Source of the DNA: Hyphomicrobiales bacterium
GTDB taxonomy: Bacteria; Pseudomonadota; Alphaproteobacteria; Rhizobiales; Rhizobiaceae
Direction: 5' to 3'
Assembly (NCBI GenBank): GCA_900469625.1
Contig: UBXV01000005.1
Span: 45,844-109,843 of the forward strand
Length of the DNA stretch: 64,000 bases
Made by a program: the position numbers and the translations under genes. A model generated the notes under the pieces. The model was not told the DNA's origin. It did not search any database and saw nothing but the letters and a program-made list of their open reading frames with translations. Below, piece after piece: positions 1 to 8,980 of this stretch; within the stretch, counting starts at the first letter, position 1; each line of letters starts with the position of its first letter.

Positions 1-1455
1 GCGCAACTGGCTGCCGCGGCGGTGTTCGAGCAGCACGTCGAGCGTGGCGCGGAAGCGATCGCGATCGTCCGGGTGCAGCCGCGGCAGCCAGTTGCGCAAC
101 GGCCCATGCATGGATCCCATGGAGAGCCCGAGCTGCAGCGAGATGTCGGGAATGGTGACGACCCGGTCGCGCGCCACGTCCCAGTCCCAGACCGTGTCCC
201 CCGAACCCGTCAGCGCCAGGGACTGGCGTTCGAGATCGGAAAACAGCCCCTGCTGATAGGCGCCACCGGCAAAGGCATGCTGCATGACGGTGAAACCGAT
301 CAGCAGCACGATGAGAACGAGGCCGCCGCCAAGCGCCGGCTGGACGATATCATTGGCCAGCTGTCCGGTGACGGTCAGCCACGCGCCGAACAGCCACACC
401 AGAATGAGCAGCCAGGCGGGCACAAGCAGGATCGCGCGGTCGTAGCGGTTGAAGCCGAGATAGGCGATCAGCACGATGCCGACGGTCGCCGTCAGCGCGA
501 AGGAGAGGCGGGCGATGCCCGACGCAATCGCCGGATCGTAGACGGCCACGCCGAAGAGAAGGCCGAGGCCGAGGATCCAGGCGAGCGTCGCATAGCCCAG
601 ATGCTGGTGCCAGCGATTGAGGTTGAGATAGGTGAAGAGAAAGATCACCAGGCCCGCCGCCAGGAAGACTTCCGTGCCCGCGCGCCATATTCGCTCGTCG
701 CCTGCCGTCACGCTGATGAGCTTGGACAGAAAGCCGAAATCGACGCAGATATAGGCAAGGACCGCCCAGGCAAGTGCGGCCGTCGCCGGCAGCATTGACG
801 TTCCCTTAACCACGAACAGGATGGTCAGGAACACTGCGAGAAGGCCGGCGATGCCGAGCACGATGCCGCGGTAGAGCGTGAACGCGTTGACCGTGTCCTT
901 GTAGGCGTCCGGTTGCCAGAGATAGATCTGCGGCAGTTCGGGCGTCGCCAGTTCGGCGACGAAGGTGATGACGGCGCCCGGGTTGAGCGTGATCTGGAAC
1001 ACGTCGGAATCGTCGCTCGGCAGCCGTTCGAGCGCAAAGCCCTCGCTCGGCGTGATCGACAGGATGCGCTGCGAACCAAGGTCGGGCCAGAAGAGCTTGG
1101 AGTTCACCAGGCGGAAATGCGGTGCGACGATCACGCGGTCGAGCTGCTCACCCGAGACGTTGGCCAGCGCGAAGACCGCCCAGTCGCCCTGGTGGTTTTC
1201 GGTACTGGAGCGCACTTCGATACGCCGCACGATGCCATCGGCGCCCGGCGCCGTCGAAACCTGGAAGGCTTCGCTGCGGCCGCTGTAGATCTCGGTCGTT
1301 GCCGTCAGGTCGAGTGCGGTGTCTTCGCGCGAGATCTTGACCGGCTCTAGCGCGTGGGCAATGCCTCCGAAGGCGCAGAAAAGCGTGGTGAGCGCGATCA
1401 GGAACGCTGCCAGCTTCGAAACTGACCATGCGAAGGGCGAGCGGGCGAGAGGCAT
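1..1455 (-). CDS. 7TM-DISM/PAS signalling membrane protein (C-terminus outside window)
   Basis: The reading frame starts at ATG 1455 and stays open to the left edge, giving about 485 residues without a stop. Residues 1-36 look like a signal peptide. They are followed by an extracytoplasmic domain (about 37-190), a series of seven or so hydrophobic helices (about 195-400) and the start of a PAS domain (from about 410, with the WDWD and HPDDRDRF motifs of the PAS_3 fold). This is the 7TMR-DISM layout; in rhizobia such proteins usually end in GGDEF/EAL or histidine kinase domains, but the output domain lies outside the window. Its start codon overlaps the stop of the upstream acetyltransferase (TGATG), so the two are probably translationally coupled. 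The domain reading is mine from sequence alone. Confidence 0.75.
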   Translation of the reverse strand, partial: MPLARSPFAWSVSKLAAFLIALTTLFCAFGGIAHALEPVKISREDTALDLTATTEIYSGRSEAFQVSTAPGADGIVRRIEVRSSTENHQGDWAVFALANVSGEQLDRVIVAPHFRLVNSKLFWPDLGSQRILSITPSEGFALERLPSDDSDVFQITLNPGAVITFVAELATPELPQIYLWQPDAYKDTVNAFTLYRGIVLGIAGLLAVFLTILFVVKGTSMLPATAALAWAVLAYICVDFGFLSKLISVTAGDERIWRAGTEVFLAAGLVIFLFTYLNLNRWHQHLGYATLAWILGLGLLFGVAVYDPAIASGIARLSFALTATVGIVLIAYLGFNRYDRAILLVPAWLLILVWLFGAWLTVTGQLANDIVQPALGGGLVLIVLLIGFTVMQHAFAGGAYQQGLFSDLERQSLALTGSGDTVWDWDVARDRVVTIPDISLQLGLSMGSMHGPLRNWLPRLHPDDRDRFRATLDVLLEHRRGSQLR

Positions 1456-2066
1456 CAAAGGGGCAATTTCCTGTTCGGTACGGCATCGTCGGACAGGAGG
1501 GAGAAAAGCACATGGTCTCGCCATTGCCCGTTTATCCTCAAGTACTGTCTCAAGTAGCCTTCACGCTCAAAACCGGCCTTTTCAAGGAGCCGGATGCTTC
1601 TTGAGTTCTCCGGAATACAGGCTGCTTCAATACGGTGCAACTCAAGGCTCGAAAAGATATAGGGAATAGCCAGCTTGAGGGCGGCGAACATGTGGCCGTG
1701 GCCGGCATGGCATGCGCCCATCCAATAGCCGATCATGCAGTTTTGCCCGGCACCGCGGCGGATATGGCCGATGGTCAGCCCGCCGAGCAGGATCTCGGCA
1801 GGCTTGTGGAAAAGAAACAGCGGTACGGCCTGACCGGAGGCGAATTCCTGCTCGTTACGGATGACGCGGCCGCGAAAGGCGCTTTCGGTCATCTCGTCCG
1901 CCCGCCAGCTCGGTTCCCACGGCTCAAGAAAACTGCGGCTTTCGCTGCGCAGCTGATACCATTGGCGGTAATCGGCATAGCGGGGGAGGCGGAGGAGGTA
2001 ATCCTGATTGGCAATCTCGACCGTCTCGGGCTGCCGCGACAGGAACCGAAAAACCGATCGTGTCAT
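1455..2066 (-). CDS. GNAT family N-acetyltransferase, RimJ/RimL type
   Basis: The product has 203 residues and is predicted to transfer an acetyl group from acetyl-CoA to an amino group, as RimJ/RimL do on ribosomal-protein N-termini. Supporting features are the GNAT beta-4/5 core (GYWMGACHAGHGHM, an acetyl-CoA loop variant) and the conserved C-terminal run LHRIEAACIPENSRSIRLLEKAGFEREGY. The frame extends further upstream, but ATG 2066 is preferred because a GGAGG-like site lies just upstream and the protein family begins here. It lies downstream of the M16 peptidase in the thrC run, after a gap of about 190 bases. The real substrate cannot be read from sequence. Confidence 0.88.
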   Translation of the reverse strand: MTRSVFRFLSRQPETVEIANQDYLLRLPRYADYRQWYQLRSESRSFLEPWEPSWRADEMTESAFRGRVIRNEQEFASGQAVPLFLFHKPAEILLGGLTIGHIRRGAGQNCMIGYWMGACHAGHGHMFAALKLAIPYIFSSLELHRIEAACIPENSRSIRLLEKAGFEREGYLRQYLRINGQWRDHVLFSLLSDDAVPNRKLPL

Positions 2067-2258
2067 GTGTGCCTCCGAGGCCTTCCGGTTGAACGCGCGG
2101 AAGAGCCTTAACCGCCCGGCGCACAGTGCCCCTCGCGCTGCCGCAACTCCAAGCGTTGCACAAGTTTGCGCACAAATCGAATCCGATTTTACGAAAAGTC
2201 GCAAACACTTCGCCGACCGGGCGCAAACAATTGGCCCGGTCGAAAGCCTGCGGCCGTA

Positions 2259-3560
2259 TTAGCTCGCGACGGCGTGGGGGACGCTGGTTTTTCCTGTCAG
2301 TGTCGACAGGATGTCGCTCATCGGCGCCAACTGCTCAAGCGGGCCGATTGCCGACAGCGTCGGCGTGGTGTCGAAGAACAGGCGACCGGCGAGATCCGTC
2401 AGGCGCTCGATGGTGATGCCGGACAGGCGCTCCATCAGCTCCTCGTTCGGGATCGGGCGGCCGTAAAGCATCATCTGCCGGGCGATCTGTCCGGCGCGCG
2501 CCGCCGGGCTTTCCTGGCCCATCAGCAATTGCGCACGGATCTGGGCACGGGCGCGCTCGATTTCCTGCTGTTCGATGTTCATCGACGACTTGCGCAGTTC
2601 GTCGACGATCACGGGCATCAGTTCCGGCAGGTTTTCGCCGCCGGTTGCCGCGTGCACACCGAAGATGCCGGTGTCGGAAAAGCCCCAATGGAAGGCATAG
2701 ACCGAATAACACAGGCCGCGATGCTCGCGCACTTCCTGGAACAGGCGCGAAGACATGCCGCCACCCAGAATGTTGGCGAGGATCTGCGAACAGTAGAAAT
2801 CGCGGGCGTGGTAGGCCTTGCCCTCGAAGCCGAGCAGGATCTGCGCGTCCATCAGGTCGCGGGTTTCGCGGCTCTCGCCACCGGTGTAGATCGCGGTCTC
2901 GAGAACCGGCGTTGCCAGCGGCGTGCGCGGCAGCGTCGCGAAGCGTTCCTCGACCTGGCGCACGAAAGCCTCGTGCTCGACGGCGCCGGCGGCCACGACG
3001 AACATGCGGTCGGTGGTGTAGTTGCGTCCGAGATACTGGCGGATCTGGTCGGCGGAAAACGACATCACCGTGTCCGGTGTACCGAGGATCGGGCGTCCGA
3101 CTGTCTGGTTGCGATAGGCGGTTTCGGCGAAGCGGTCGAAAACGACGTCGTCAGGCGTGTCGTCGGCAGCGCCGATCTCCTGCAGGATCACCTGCTTTTC
3201 GCGACGCAGTTCTTCCTCGTCGAAGCTCGACTCGGTGAGGATATCGGCCAGGATGTCGACCGCCAGCGGCACGTGATCCTTGAGGACGCGTGCGTAATAG
3301 GAGGTTGTTTCGGTCGAGGTCGCGGCGTTGACTTCGCCGCCGACATTCTCGATTTCCTCGGCGATCTGGCGGGCGGTGCGCCGGCCGGTGCCTTTGAAAG
3401 CCATGTGCTCAAGCAAATGGGCGATACCATGCTCGCCCACGGTTTCGTTGCGTGAACCCGATTTGATCCACACGCCGAGCGCCACGCTTTCGAGATGCGG
3501 CATCTGCTCGGTCACCACCGTCAACCCGGAAGGGAGCCGGGTGCACTCAACTTTCATCAT
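2259..3560 (-). CDS. M16 family zinc peptidase (mitochondrial processing peptidase-like)
   Basis: The 433-residue protein has the inverted zinc motif HxxEH (H48-L-L-E-H52) near the N-terminus and the M16 C-terminal half with the glycine-rich stretch NILGGGMSSRLFQEVREHRGLCYSVYAF (given here only as a landmark near residue 265-290; key residues GGGMSSRLF and R-GL-Y). This matches the active beta-type subunit of the M16B family, cytosolic or periplasmic-side peptidases related to mitochondrial processing peptidase. No signal peptide is seen. It follows thrC by 16 bases, and this thrC-M16-acetyltransferase order is familiar in rhizobia. The physiological substrate is unknown. Confidence 0.93.
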   Translation of the reverse strand: MMKVECTRLPSGLTVVTEQMPHLESVALGVWIKSGSRNETVGEHGIAHLLEHMAFKGTGRRTARQIAEEIENVGGEVNAATSTETTSYYARVLKDHVPLAVDILADILTESSFDEEELRREKQVILQEIGAADDTPDDVVFDRFAETAYRNQTVGRPILGTPDTVMSFSADQIRQYLGRNYTTDRMFVVAAGAVEHEAFVRQVEERFATLPRTPLATPVLETAIYTGGESRETRDLMDAQILLGFEGKAYHARDFYCSQILANILGGGMSSRLFQEVREHRGLCYSVYAFHWGFSDTGIFGVHAATGGENLPELMPVIVDELRKSSMNIEQQEIERARAQIRAQLLMGQESPAARAGQIARQMMLYGRPIPNEELMERLSGITIERLTDLAGRLFFDTTPTLSAIGPLEQLAPMSDILSTLTGKTSVPHAVAS

Positions 3561-3576
3561 ACGTTTCTTCTCGTTC

Positions 3577-4977
3577 TTACCCCTGGAGACGGGTGCGCTC
3601 GCCGATAAAGGTCTCGACGCTCTTCAGATCCGCATCCAGGATATCGAAACGCTCCTCCCTGTTCATCAGGTCAGCAAGCCACGTCGGAAGCGCCGGGTCA
3701 ATACCACTGGCCGATTTTACGGCGGCAGGGAATTTCGCCGGGTGAGCCGTTGCAAGCGTCACCATCGGGGCCGACGGCTTCTCGTGCTTGGCCGCCACGA
3801 AGACGCCGATGGCGCTGTGCGGGTCGAGCAGGTAGCCGGTTTCCTGAAGGGTGCTGGCAATGGTTTTGGCGACCTCCTTCTCCGACGCGCGGCCGGAGCG
3901 GAACTCCTTGCGGATCGCCTTCAGTGCACTTTCGCGGATGGCAAACGAGCCCGATTGCTTGAGGCTGTCCATCGCCGAGCGCACTTCGGCCGGGTCGCGG
4001 TCGTTCGCCTCGAACAGCAGCCGTTCGAAATTCGACGAGATCTGGATGTCCATCGACGGCGAGGTGGTCGCCTTGACCTCGCGCATTTCGTAGCGGCCGG
4101 TCTTCAGCGTGCGGGCCAGAATGTCGTTTTCGTTGGTGGCGACAACGAGCTTGTCGATCGGCAGGCCCATGCGCTTGGCGACGTAGCCGGCGAAGATGTC
4201 GCCGAAATTGCCCGTCGGCACCGTGAAGGAGATCTTGCGGTCCGGGCCGCCGAGCGCGATCGCGGTCGTGAAGTAGTAGACGATCTGGGCCATGATCCGC
4301 GCCCAGTTGATCGAGTTGACGCCCGAAAGCTTGACGCGATCGCGGAAGGCCGCGTCGTTGAACATGCCTTTGACGAGGTTCTGGCAATCGTCGAAATTGC
4401 CCTTGACGGCGATCGCATGCACGTTGCTGGCCTTCGACGTCGTCATCTGCCGCTGCTGCACCGGCGAAACCTTGCCGTGCGGGAAGAGGATGAAGATGTC
4501 GGTGCGCTCGCGTCCGGCAAAGGCGTCGATGGCCGCGCCACCGGTATCGCCCGATGTCGCCCCGACGATGGTCGCCCGCTGGCCGCGCTCGGCAAGCACA
4601 TAGTCCATCAGCCGCGCGAGCAGTTGCATCGCCACGTCCTTGAAGGCGAGCGTCGAACCATGGAACAGTTCCATGACGAAGGCATTGGGACCGGTCTGGA
4701 CGAGAGGCGCGATCGCCGGATGGCGGAACGTGGCATAGGCTTCGTCGATCATCTCGCGAAATTTCGCTGGCGGGATCTCACCTTGGATGAAGGGCTCGAG
4801 GACGGCAAACGCGATATCCTGGTAGGACTTGCCGCGCAGTGCCCGGATCTCTTTCTTCGACAGCGTCGGCCATTCCTCGGGGAGGTAGAGACCGCCGTCG
4901 CGCGCAAGGCCGGCAAGCAGCGCGTCGCAGAAGCCGAGGGGAGCGGCCTCGCCGCGCGTCGAGATATACTTCACCAT
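3577..4977 (-). CDS. thrC: threonine synthase
   Basis: The enzyme converts O-phosphohomoserine to threonine with pyridoxal phosphate, the last step of threonine synthesis in the cytoplasm. The 466-residue length fits the long (fungal/alphaproteobacterial) type II threonine synthase. The PLP lysine is K113 in the motif HGSTLAFKDVAM. An SGDTGGAA phosphate-binding motif and PTGNFGDIFAG follow at the expected spacing. It opens the minus-strand gene run; the divergent lipoprotein gene starts about 280 bases away, so both promoters must lie between 4978 and 5256. Confidence 0.97.
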   Translation of the reverse strand: MVKYISTRGEAAPLGFCDALLAGLARDGGLYLPEEWPTLSKKEIRALRGKSYQDIAFAVLEPFIQGEIPPAKFREMIDEAYATFRHPAIAPLVQTGPNAFVMELFHGSTLAFKDVAMQLLARLMDYVLAERGQRATIVGATSGDTGGAAIDAFAGRERTDIFILFPHGKVSPVQQRQMTTSKASNVHAIAVKGNFDDCQNLVKGMFNDAAFRDRVKLSGVNSINWARIMAQIVYYFTTAIALGGPDRKISFTVPTGNFGDIFAGYVAKRMGLPIDKLVVATNENDILARTLKTGRYEMREVKATTSPSMDIQISSNFERLLFEANDRDPAEVRSAMDSLKQSGSFAIRESALKAIRKEFRSGRASEKEVAKTIASTLQETGYLLDPHSAIGVFVAAKHEKPSAPMVTLATAHPAKFPAAVKSASGIDPALPTWLADLMNREERFDILDADLKSVETFIGERTRLQG

Positions 4978-5256
4978 CCTAATCCTTCGTCCTGCCTTCG
5001 GATCGCGGCGACCCTATGCCAGCCGGCCGCGGTGCGTCTGTCTTATTGCGTCAGTCCTTGACAAAGTCCCCACGCATTCTTGTCACCAGTGCAATTTCCG
5101 ATCCGAGCATCATCTCGGAAAAATCCGATCGAGGCGGCCGACCCAATCGATTTTTCAATTCGCCGCTGCTATAGACGATGCCCGAAGGCCACGAAAGGCC
5201 TTCCGGCCGAGATTTCGGTCAAGGAGTCTCAACCGGTTCAGCAGAGGTTGTTCAAC

Positions 5257-5805
5257 GTGTTTGGCAAAGTATCCCGGCCTGTCCTCGCAATATCCTTACT
5301 CGCGGTCCTCGCCGGCTGTAACAAGACGCAATCCGGCGGAGCGATCGAAACTGGTGGCAGCGCTGCCGCCCCGACGCCCGCAGTCGTCCAGGCCTCTTGC
5401 CCGCAGGTGGTCTTGAGAGACGGAACGTCCTCGTTCCGCACCTATGCCAAGGGCGGCAAGGACGATCCCACCAAGGTCATCTATCAGGTGTCGCTTGCCG
5501 ACACGACGCGGCAATGCGTGCTGAGCGAGACGGCGATGACCGTGACCGTCGTGGTGCAGGGCCGTGTCGTCAGCGGGCCGGCGGGCGGCCCTGGAAAGGT
5601 CACCATGCCGATCCGCGTGGCGGCAACCGACGAAGACAAGACGCTCTATTCCGAACTGGTCCAGCACACGGTCGAAGTACCGGCAACAGGCTCGACCCAG
5701 TTCGTCTTCACCAAGGCTGATGTCACGCTGCCGGCCGGCGCCGGTTCGACCGTCAAGGTCTTCGTCGGCTTCGACGAAGGTCCCCCGGCCAAGCGCAAGA
5801 AGTAA
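5257..5805 (+). CDS. putative lipoprotein, function unknown
   Basis: The product has 182 residues and begins at GTG 5257, nine bases after an AGAGG ribosome-binding site at 5243-5247; an upstream extension in frame exists but has no hydrophobic start. The N-terminus is a short lipoprotein signal ending in the lipobox L-A-G-C with the lipidated Cys at residue 21. The mature part is a beta-rich domain with a Cys pair and the sequence VLSETAMTVTVVVQGRVV. I do not recognise a named domain. It ends 26 bases before a strong bidirectional hairpin shared with the convergent livK-type gene. It is probably membrane-anchored on the periplasmic side. Confidence 0.8.
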   Translation: MFGKVSRPVLAISLLAVLAGCNKTQSGGAIETGGSAAAPTPAVVQASCPQVVLRDGTSSFRTYAKGGKDDPTKVIYQVSLADTTRQCVLSETAMTVTVVVQGRVVSGPAGGPGKVTMPIRVAATDEDKTLYSELVQHTVEVPATGSTQFVFTKADVTLPAGAGSTVKVFVGFDEGPPAKRKK

Positions 5806-5831
5806 GCGGCCGTAGCGACTGCCTGAAACGA

Positions 5832-5859
5832 AAAACGCCGGGGCTAGCCCCGGCGTTTT
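5832..5859. terminator. bidirectional rho-independent terminator
   Basis: A perfect 28-base palindrome with a GC-rich core (CGCCGGGGC / GCCCCGGCG) is flanked by A-tracts on the left and T-tracts on the right. It therefore works on both strands and separates the convergent lipoprotein and LivK-type genes. Confidence 0.9.
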
Positions 5860-5880
5860 CATTTGCAGCTTGCTGCGCGA

Positions 5881-6987
5881 TTATTCGGCCGGAACGCTCT
5901 TGCCGCCTTCCCACTTGTAGAGCGAGAAAGCCTGCGAGGTCAGGTCGCCCGCTTCGCCGTAGGTGACCTTGCCGAGCACGGTGTCGATGGCCTCGCCCGA
6001 CTTGATGGCGGTCGCAACCGCTGTCGCATCCTCGGCGGAGCCGGCTTTCTCGATGCCGGCCTTCAATACCTGCATGGCGGCATAGGCGTTGAGGGTGAAG
6101 GCTTCAGCCGGAATGTTCTTTGCCTTCAGCGCTTCGACCGCCGGTGCCGACGCCGGGTTGCGGGTCGCGTCGCTGGCGTTGGTGTAGATCGTGCCCGCAG
6201 CCGCTTCCCCGCCGATTGCCCAGAATTCGGTGTTCGACAGGCCGTCGCCGCCGAAGATCTGTGCGGTCACGCCCTGATCGCGCATCTGGCGTGCGAGCAG
6301 GCCGCCTTCCGGATGGTAGCCGCCGAAGTAGACGACATCGACCTTTTCGGCCTTCAGGCGGGTGACGATGGCGCTGAAGTCCTTGTCACCAGGGTTGAGG
6401 CCTTCATAGACGACTTCAGTGATGCCGCCGGCGTTGATGCCCTTCTTGAAGCCGTCGGCGAGACCCTTGCCGTAAGGCGCCTTGTCGTGCAGGACCGCGA
6501 TCTTCTTGTCCTTGAGGTTCTTGACCACATAGGCGGCAGCAACTTCGGCCTGCTGGTCGTCACGACCGCAGGTGCGAAGCACGTTCCAGAGGCCACGCGT
6601 CGTCAGGTCAGGCGTGGTCGCCGTCGGCGTCACCATCAGGATGCCGTTTTCGGCCAGAACGTCGGATGCTGCCATCGAGGTGCCCGAGAGCACAGGACCG
6701 ACGACGAAGCGGATGCCTTCGCCGGCTGCCTGGTTTGCCACAGACACGGCCTGCTTCGGGTCGCCGGCATCGTCCATCATCTTCAGGACGATCTTCTCGC
6801 CGTTGATGCCGCCGGCCTTGTTGATCTCGTCGGCGGCCGCTTCGGCGCCGTTCTTGACCTGCTCGCCATAGGCCGCGACCGGGCCGGTCAGCGGCGTGAT
6901 GACGCCAACGGTGATATCGGCAAAGGCGAGCGGGCCGAAGGCGACGCTCGCCGCCAGGGTCAGGCCCGTCAACATTGAAAGACGCAT
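5881..6987 (-). CDS. branched-chain amino acid ABC transporter substrate-binding protein (LivK/LivJ-like)
   Basis: The 368-residue periplasmic binding protein starts at ATG 6987, behind a strong AGGAGGAAA site. Residues 1-23 are a signal peptide ending AFA-DITVG. The mature chain shows family landmarks: [45 protein letters not shown], and [12 protein letters not shown]. It belongs to the type I periplasmic binding fold (Leu/Ile/Val-binding) and would hand ligand to a Liv permease that is not encoded nearby, so it is an orphan binding protein here. In rhizobia such proteins often serve the broad-specificity Bra system; the actual ligand is inference. A small CCCC-TTGT-GGGG hairpin lies in its leader at about 7006-7017. 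Confidence 0.94.
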   Translation of the reverse strand: MRLSMLTGLTLAASVAFGPLAFADITVGVITPLTGPVAAYGEQVKNGAEAAADEINKAGGINGEKIVLKMMDDAGDPKQAVSVANQAAGEGIRFVVGPVLSGTSMAASDVLAENGILMVTPTATTPDLTTRGLWNVLRTCGRDDQQAEVAAAYVVKNLKDKKIAVLHDKAPYGKGLADGFKKGINAGGITEVVYEGLNPGDKDFSAIVTRLKAEKVDVVYFGGYHPEGGLLARQMRDQGVTAQIFGGDGLSNTEFWAIGGEAAAGTIYTNASDATRNPASAPAVEALKAKNIPAEAFTLNAYAAMQVLKAGIEKAGSAEDATAVATAIKSGEAIDTVLGKVTYGEAGDLTSQAFSLYKWEGGKSVPAE

Positions 6988-7115
6988 GGTGTTTCCTCCT
7001 AGAAATACCCCTTGTGGGGCTTGGCTGATATGGCCCTCGTGCGCGGTGCGAAAACCGGGGAGATCTTCGGAGCGACAGCGACGACACATCAATGTGACAT
7101 CGTGTCCCTCGGCGC

Positions 7116-7910
7116 CTAATCGGACGCCCGCCGTGATGGCCGAGAGCTTTTTCCCGCCCCGGCATGATCCGGGGCGAAAGGGGTTGCGGGCAGTCCGCGC
7201 CCGGGCCTTGCCGATGAGGCCGTCATCGATTCCGACCACTCGGAAAGAGCGGCGATCACGCCCGGCAGCGCCGACATCCGCGAAATCACCGTTTCGGCGC
7301 CCGCCTCTGTCAGCTGGTCGGCATGCGAGGGATGGGTGTGCGAGCCGCCGGTAAAGCCGACGACGCGCATGCCGGCCGCGCGCGCACCATGAATGCCGTG
7401 CACCGAATCCTCGATGACGAGGACGCGGGAAGGGGCGACGCCCATCTGCTTGGCGCCGTGCAGGAAGATGTCAGGCTTCGGCTTGACGCGGTCGGCGCCG
7501 AGGTCGCGGGCGGAGTAGATGTGGCGGCCGAAATGGTCCTTGATACCGACCTTGCCGAGCATCATGGCAAGCCTGGCCGAGGTCGAGTTGGAGCAGATGC
7601 AATGCGGCAGCGTCAGCTGCGCCAGCATCGGCTTGACGCCGTCGATGATGTTGAGGTCGCGCGCGAGGCGCTCGTCGAGGATGGCATCGACCTTGCTGAT
7701 GAGCTGGGCCGAAAGCGGGACGCTCGCTTCCTTTTCGATCTGCAGCAGCGTGTTCTGCCAGGTCATGCCGGCGAAGCGCTCTGCCATTTCCTCGACGCTG
7801 ATCGGATAGCCGGCTTCGGTCAAAAGGGCCGCTTCGACTTCCGAGGCGATGATTTCTGAATCGACGAGAACGCCGTCGCAATCGAAGATGATGAGATCGA
7901 TACCGTTCAT
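7116..7910 (-). CDS. HAD-IA family phosphatase (beta-phosphoglucomutase/GPH-like)
   Basis: The 264-residue cytosolic protein carries the four HAD motifs: [11 protein letters not shown] with nucleophile D10 and acid/base D12, CSNS (motif II), K in DRVKPKPD (motif III) and VIEDSVHG (motif IV). The cap is of the C1 type. Enzymes of this group hydrolyse or transfer phosphate on sugars or phosphoglycolate. The last 35 or so residues (after ALSEW) are Pro/Arg/Ser-rich, unlike the rest, and a GC-rich hairpin lies within their DNA (7155-7176). The normal C-terminus probably lies near residue 225-230, and the tail looks like read-out into former intergenic sequence. Confidence 0.9.
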   Translation of the reverse strand: MNGIDLIIFDCDGVLVDSEIIASEVEAALLTEAGYPISVEEMAERFAGMTWQNTLLQIEKEASVPLSAQLISKVDAILDERLARDLNIIDGVKPMLAQLTLPHCICSNSTSARLAMMLGKVGIKDHFGRHIYSARDLGADRVKPKPDIFLHGAKQMGVAPSRVLVIEDSVHGIHGARAAGMRVVGFTGGSHTHPSHADQLTEAGAETVISRMSALPGVIAALSEWSESMTASSARPGRGLPATPFAPDHAGAGKSSRPSRRASD

Positions 7911-8089
7911 TTAAGTCAGTTCCCTGGGAGAAGGAGGCGCCGCAGGCAGGGGGAGGGTCTCTTTCGCGGCGCGTGCTTTTGTACGCGTGAGGTTTATACG
8001 ATGGCGGTCGAAATCTCAACCTTTGGAAATCGTCGAAAGGCCGCTGTCGCTTGCTCGACAGGCCTTGCCGGCCCCTCTAGATGTAGCCG

Positions 8090-8758
8090 ATGGACAAGCA
8101 ACGGGACGATACGATCGCAAGCCGCATCAGCCGGGCACTGGCCGAGAGGATCATCTCGGGCGTGCTTTCGCCGGGAGAGCGCCTGCGCCAGGATCATATC
8201 GCCGAGGAATTCGGCGCCAGTCACGTGCCGGTGCGCGAAGCGTTCAGGCTGCTCGAAGCCCAGGGGCTTGCCGTCAGCGAGCCGCGCCGCGGCTTTCGCG
8301 TGGCGGCGTTCGACCTCAAGGAGGTCCGTGAGGTTGCCGAAATGCGGGCGGTTCTCGAAGTGCTGGCGCTGCGTCACGCTATCCCGCATCTGACCGCTGC
8401 CATCCTCGAGCGTGCCGAGGCTGCCACGGTCGCCGCCGATACGTCACGCGACGTCCGGTCCTGGGAGGCCGCCAATCGCGCCTTCCATCGGTTGCTCCTC
8501 GAGCCCTGCGGCATGCCGCGGCTGCTGGCCTCGATCGACGATCTGCATGCGGCGAGCGCCCGCTTTCTGTTCTCGGCCTGGCGAACCAGTTGGGAAGCGC
8601 GCACCGACCACGATCACCGCGCCATCCTTGCCGCCTTGCGCGAAGGGCGCGGCGACGAGGCGGCAAAGATCCTCGAGCGTCATGTCGGCTGGATCGGCAA
8701 GACACCGGCGCGGACCGCCGCAGGCGAGACGCGTGAGGCGTTTTCGATCGTCGGATAG
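8090..8758 (+). CDS. bioR: GntR-family biotin regulator BioR
   Basis: The 222-residue product has an N-terminal GntR winged helix (about 8-75, with the recognition region EEFGASHVPVREAFRLLEAQG) and an FCD-type C-terminal effector domain. Alphaproteobacterial BioR represses biotin genes by binding TTATMKATAA-type palindromes. Exactly such boxes lie between this gene and bioY directly downstream, which is the main reason for the name. No such box is visible upstream of the gene itself (7911-8089), so autoregulation through a BioR box is not supported here. The ATG at 8090 is the only good N-terminus for the HTH. Confidence 0.9.
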   Translation: MDKQRDDTIASRISRALAERIISGVLSPGERLRQDHIAEEFGASHVPVREAFRLLEAQGLAVSEPRRGFRVAAFDLKEVREVAEMRAVLEVLALRHAIPHLTAAILERAEAATVAADTSRDVRSWEAANRAFHRLLLEPCGMPRLLASIDDLHAASARFLFSAWRTSWEARTDHDHRAILAALREGRGDEAAKILERHVGWIGKTPARTAAGETREAFSIVG

Positions 8759-8805
8759 GCGTTCGACCACAATCGCGGCCTTCGTGCCAGCGTCCAGGCG
8801 TAAAA

Positions 8806-8815
8806 TTATCTATAG
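8806..8815. promoter_or_regulatory. BioR box 1 (TTATCTATAG)
   Basis: This matches the published BioR consensus TTATMKATAA at nine of ten positions. It lies 48 bases after the bioR stop and 166 bases before bioY. Confidence 0.7.
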
Positions 8816-8926
8816 TTTTATTTCGTTGTTTCGCAGGAGGTTGCGGGCATCCGTGCGCGATCGCCTGTGACTTATCAGTGTTGTTCCGGATTGACCGGGC
8901 GGTAGTGGAGCGGTATCGGGTCGTTA

Positions 8927-8936
8927 TTATAGATAG
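8927..8936. promoter_or_regulatory. BioR box 2 (TTATAGATAG)
   Basis: Nine of ten positions match the BioR consensus, with M=A and K=G. The box directly abuts a GAATC (GANTC) site at 8936-8940 and is 10 bases from the perfect box 3, so the two could be bound together. Confidence 0.65.
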
Positions 8937-8945
8937 AATCAAAAA

Positions 8946-8955
8946 TTATCTATAA
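8946..8955. promoter_or_regulatory. BioR box 3 (TTATCTATAA), bioY operator
   Basis: This is a perfect match to the BioR consensus, 25 bases before the bioY start codon, a position where binding would block transcription start or early elongation. Confidence 0.88.
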
Positions 8956-8980
8956 TTTGAAAACAACCACGGAGACCCAG

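Noticed and set aside
7006-7017. CCCC-TTGT-GGGG hairpin in the LivK leader as an attenuator or riboswitch
   Set aside because: The stem is only four base pairs with no leader peptide or alternative fold.
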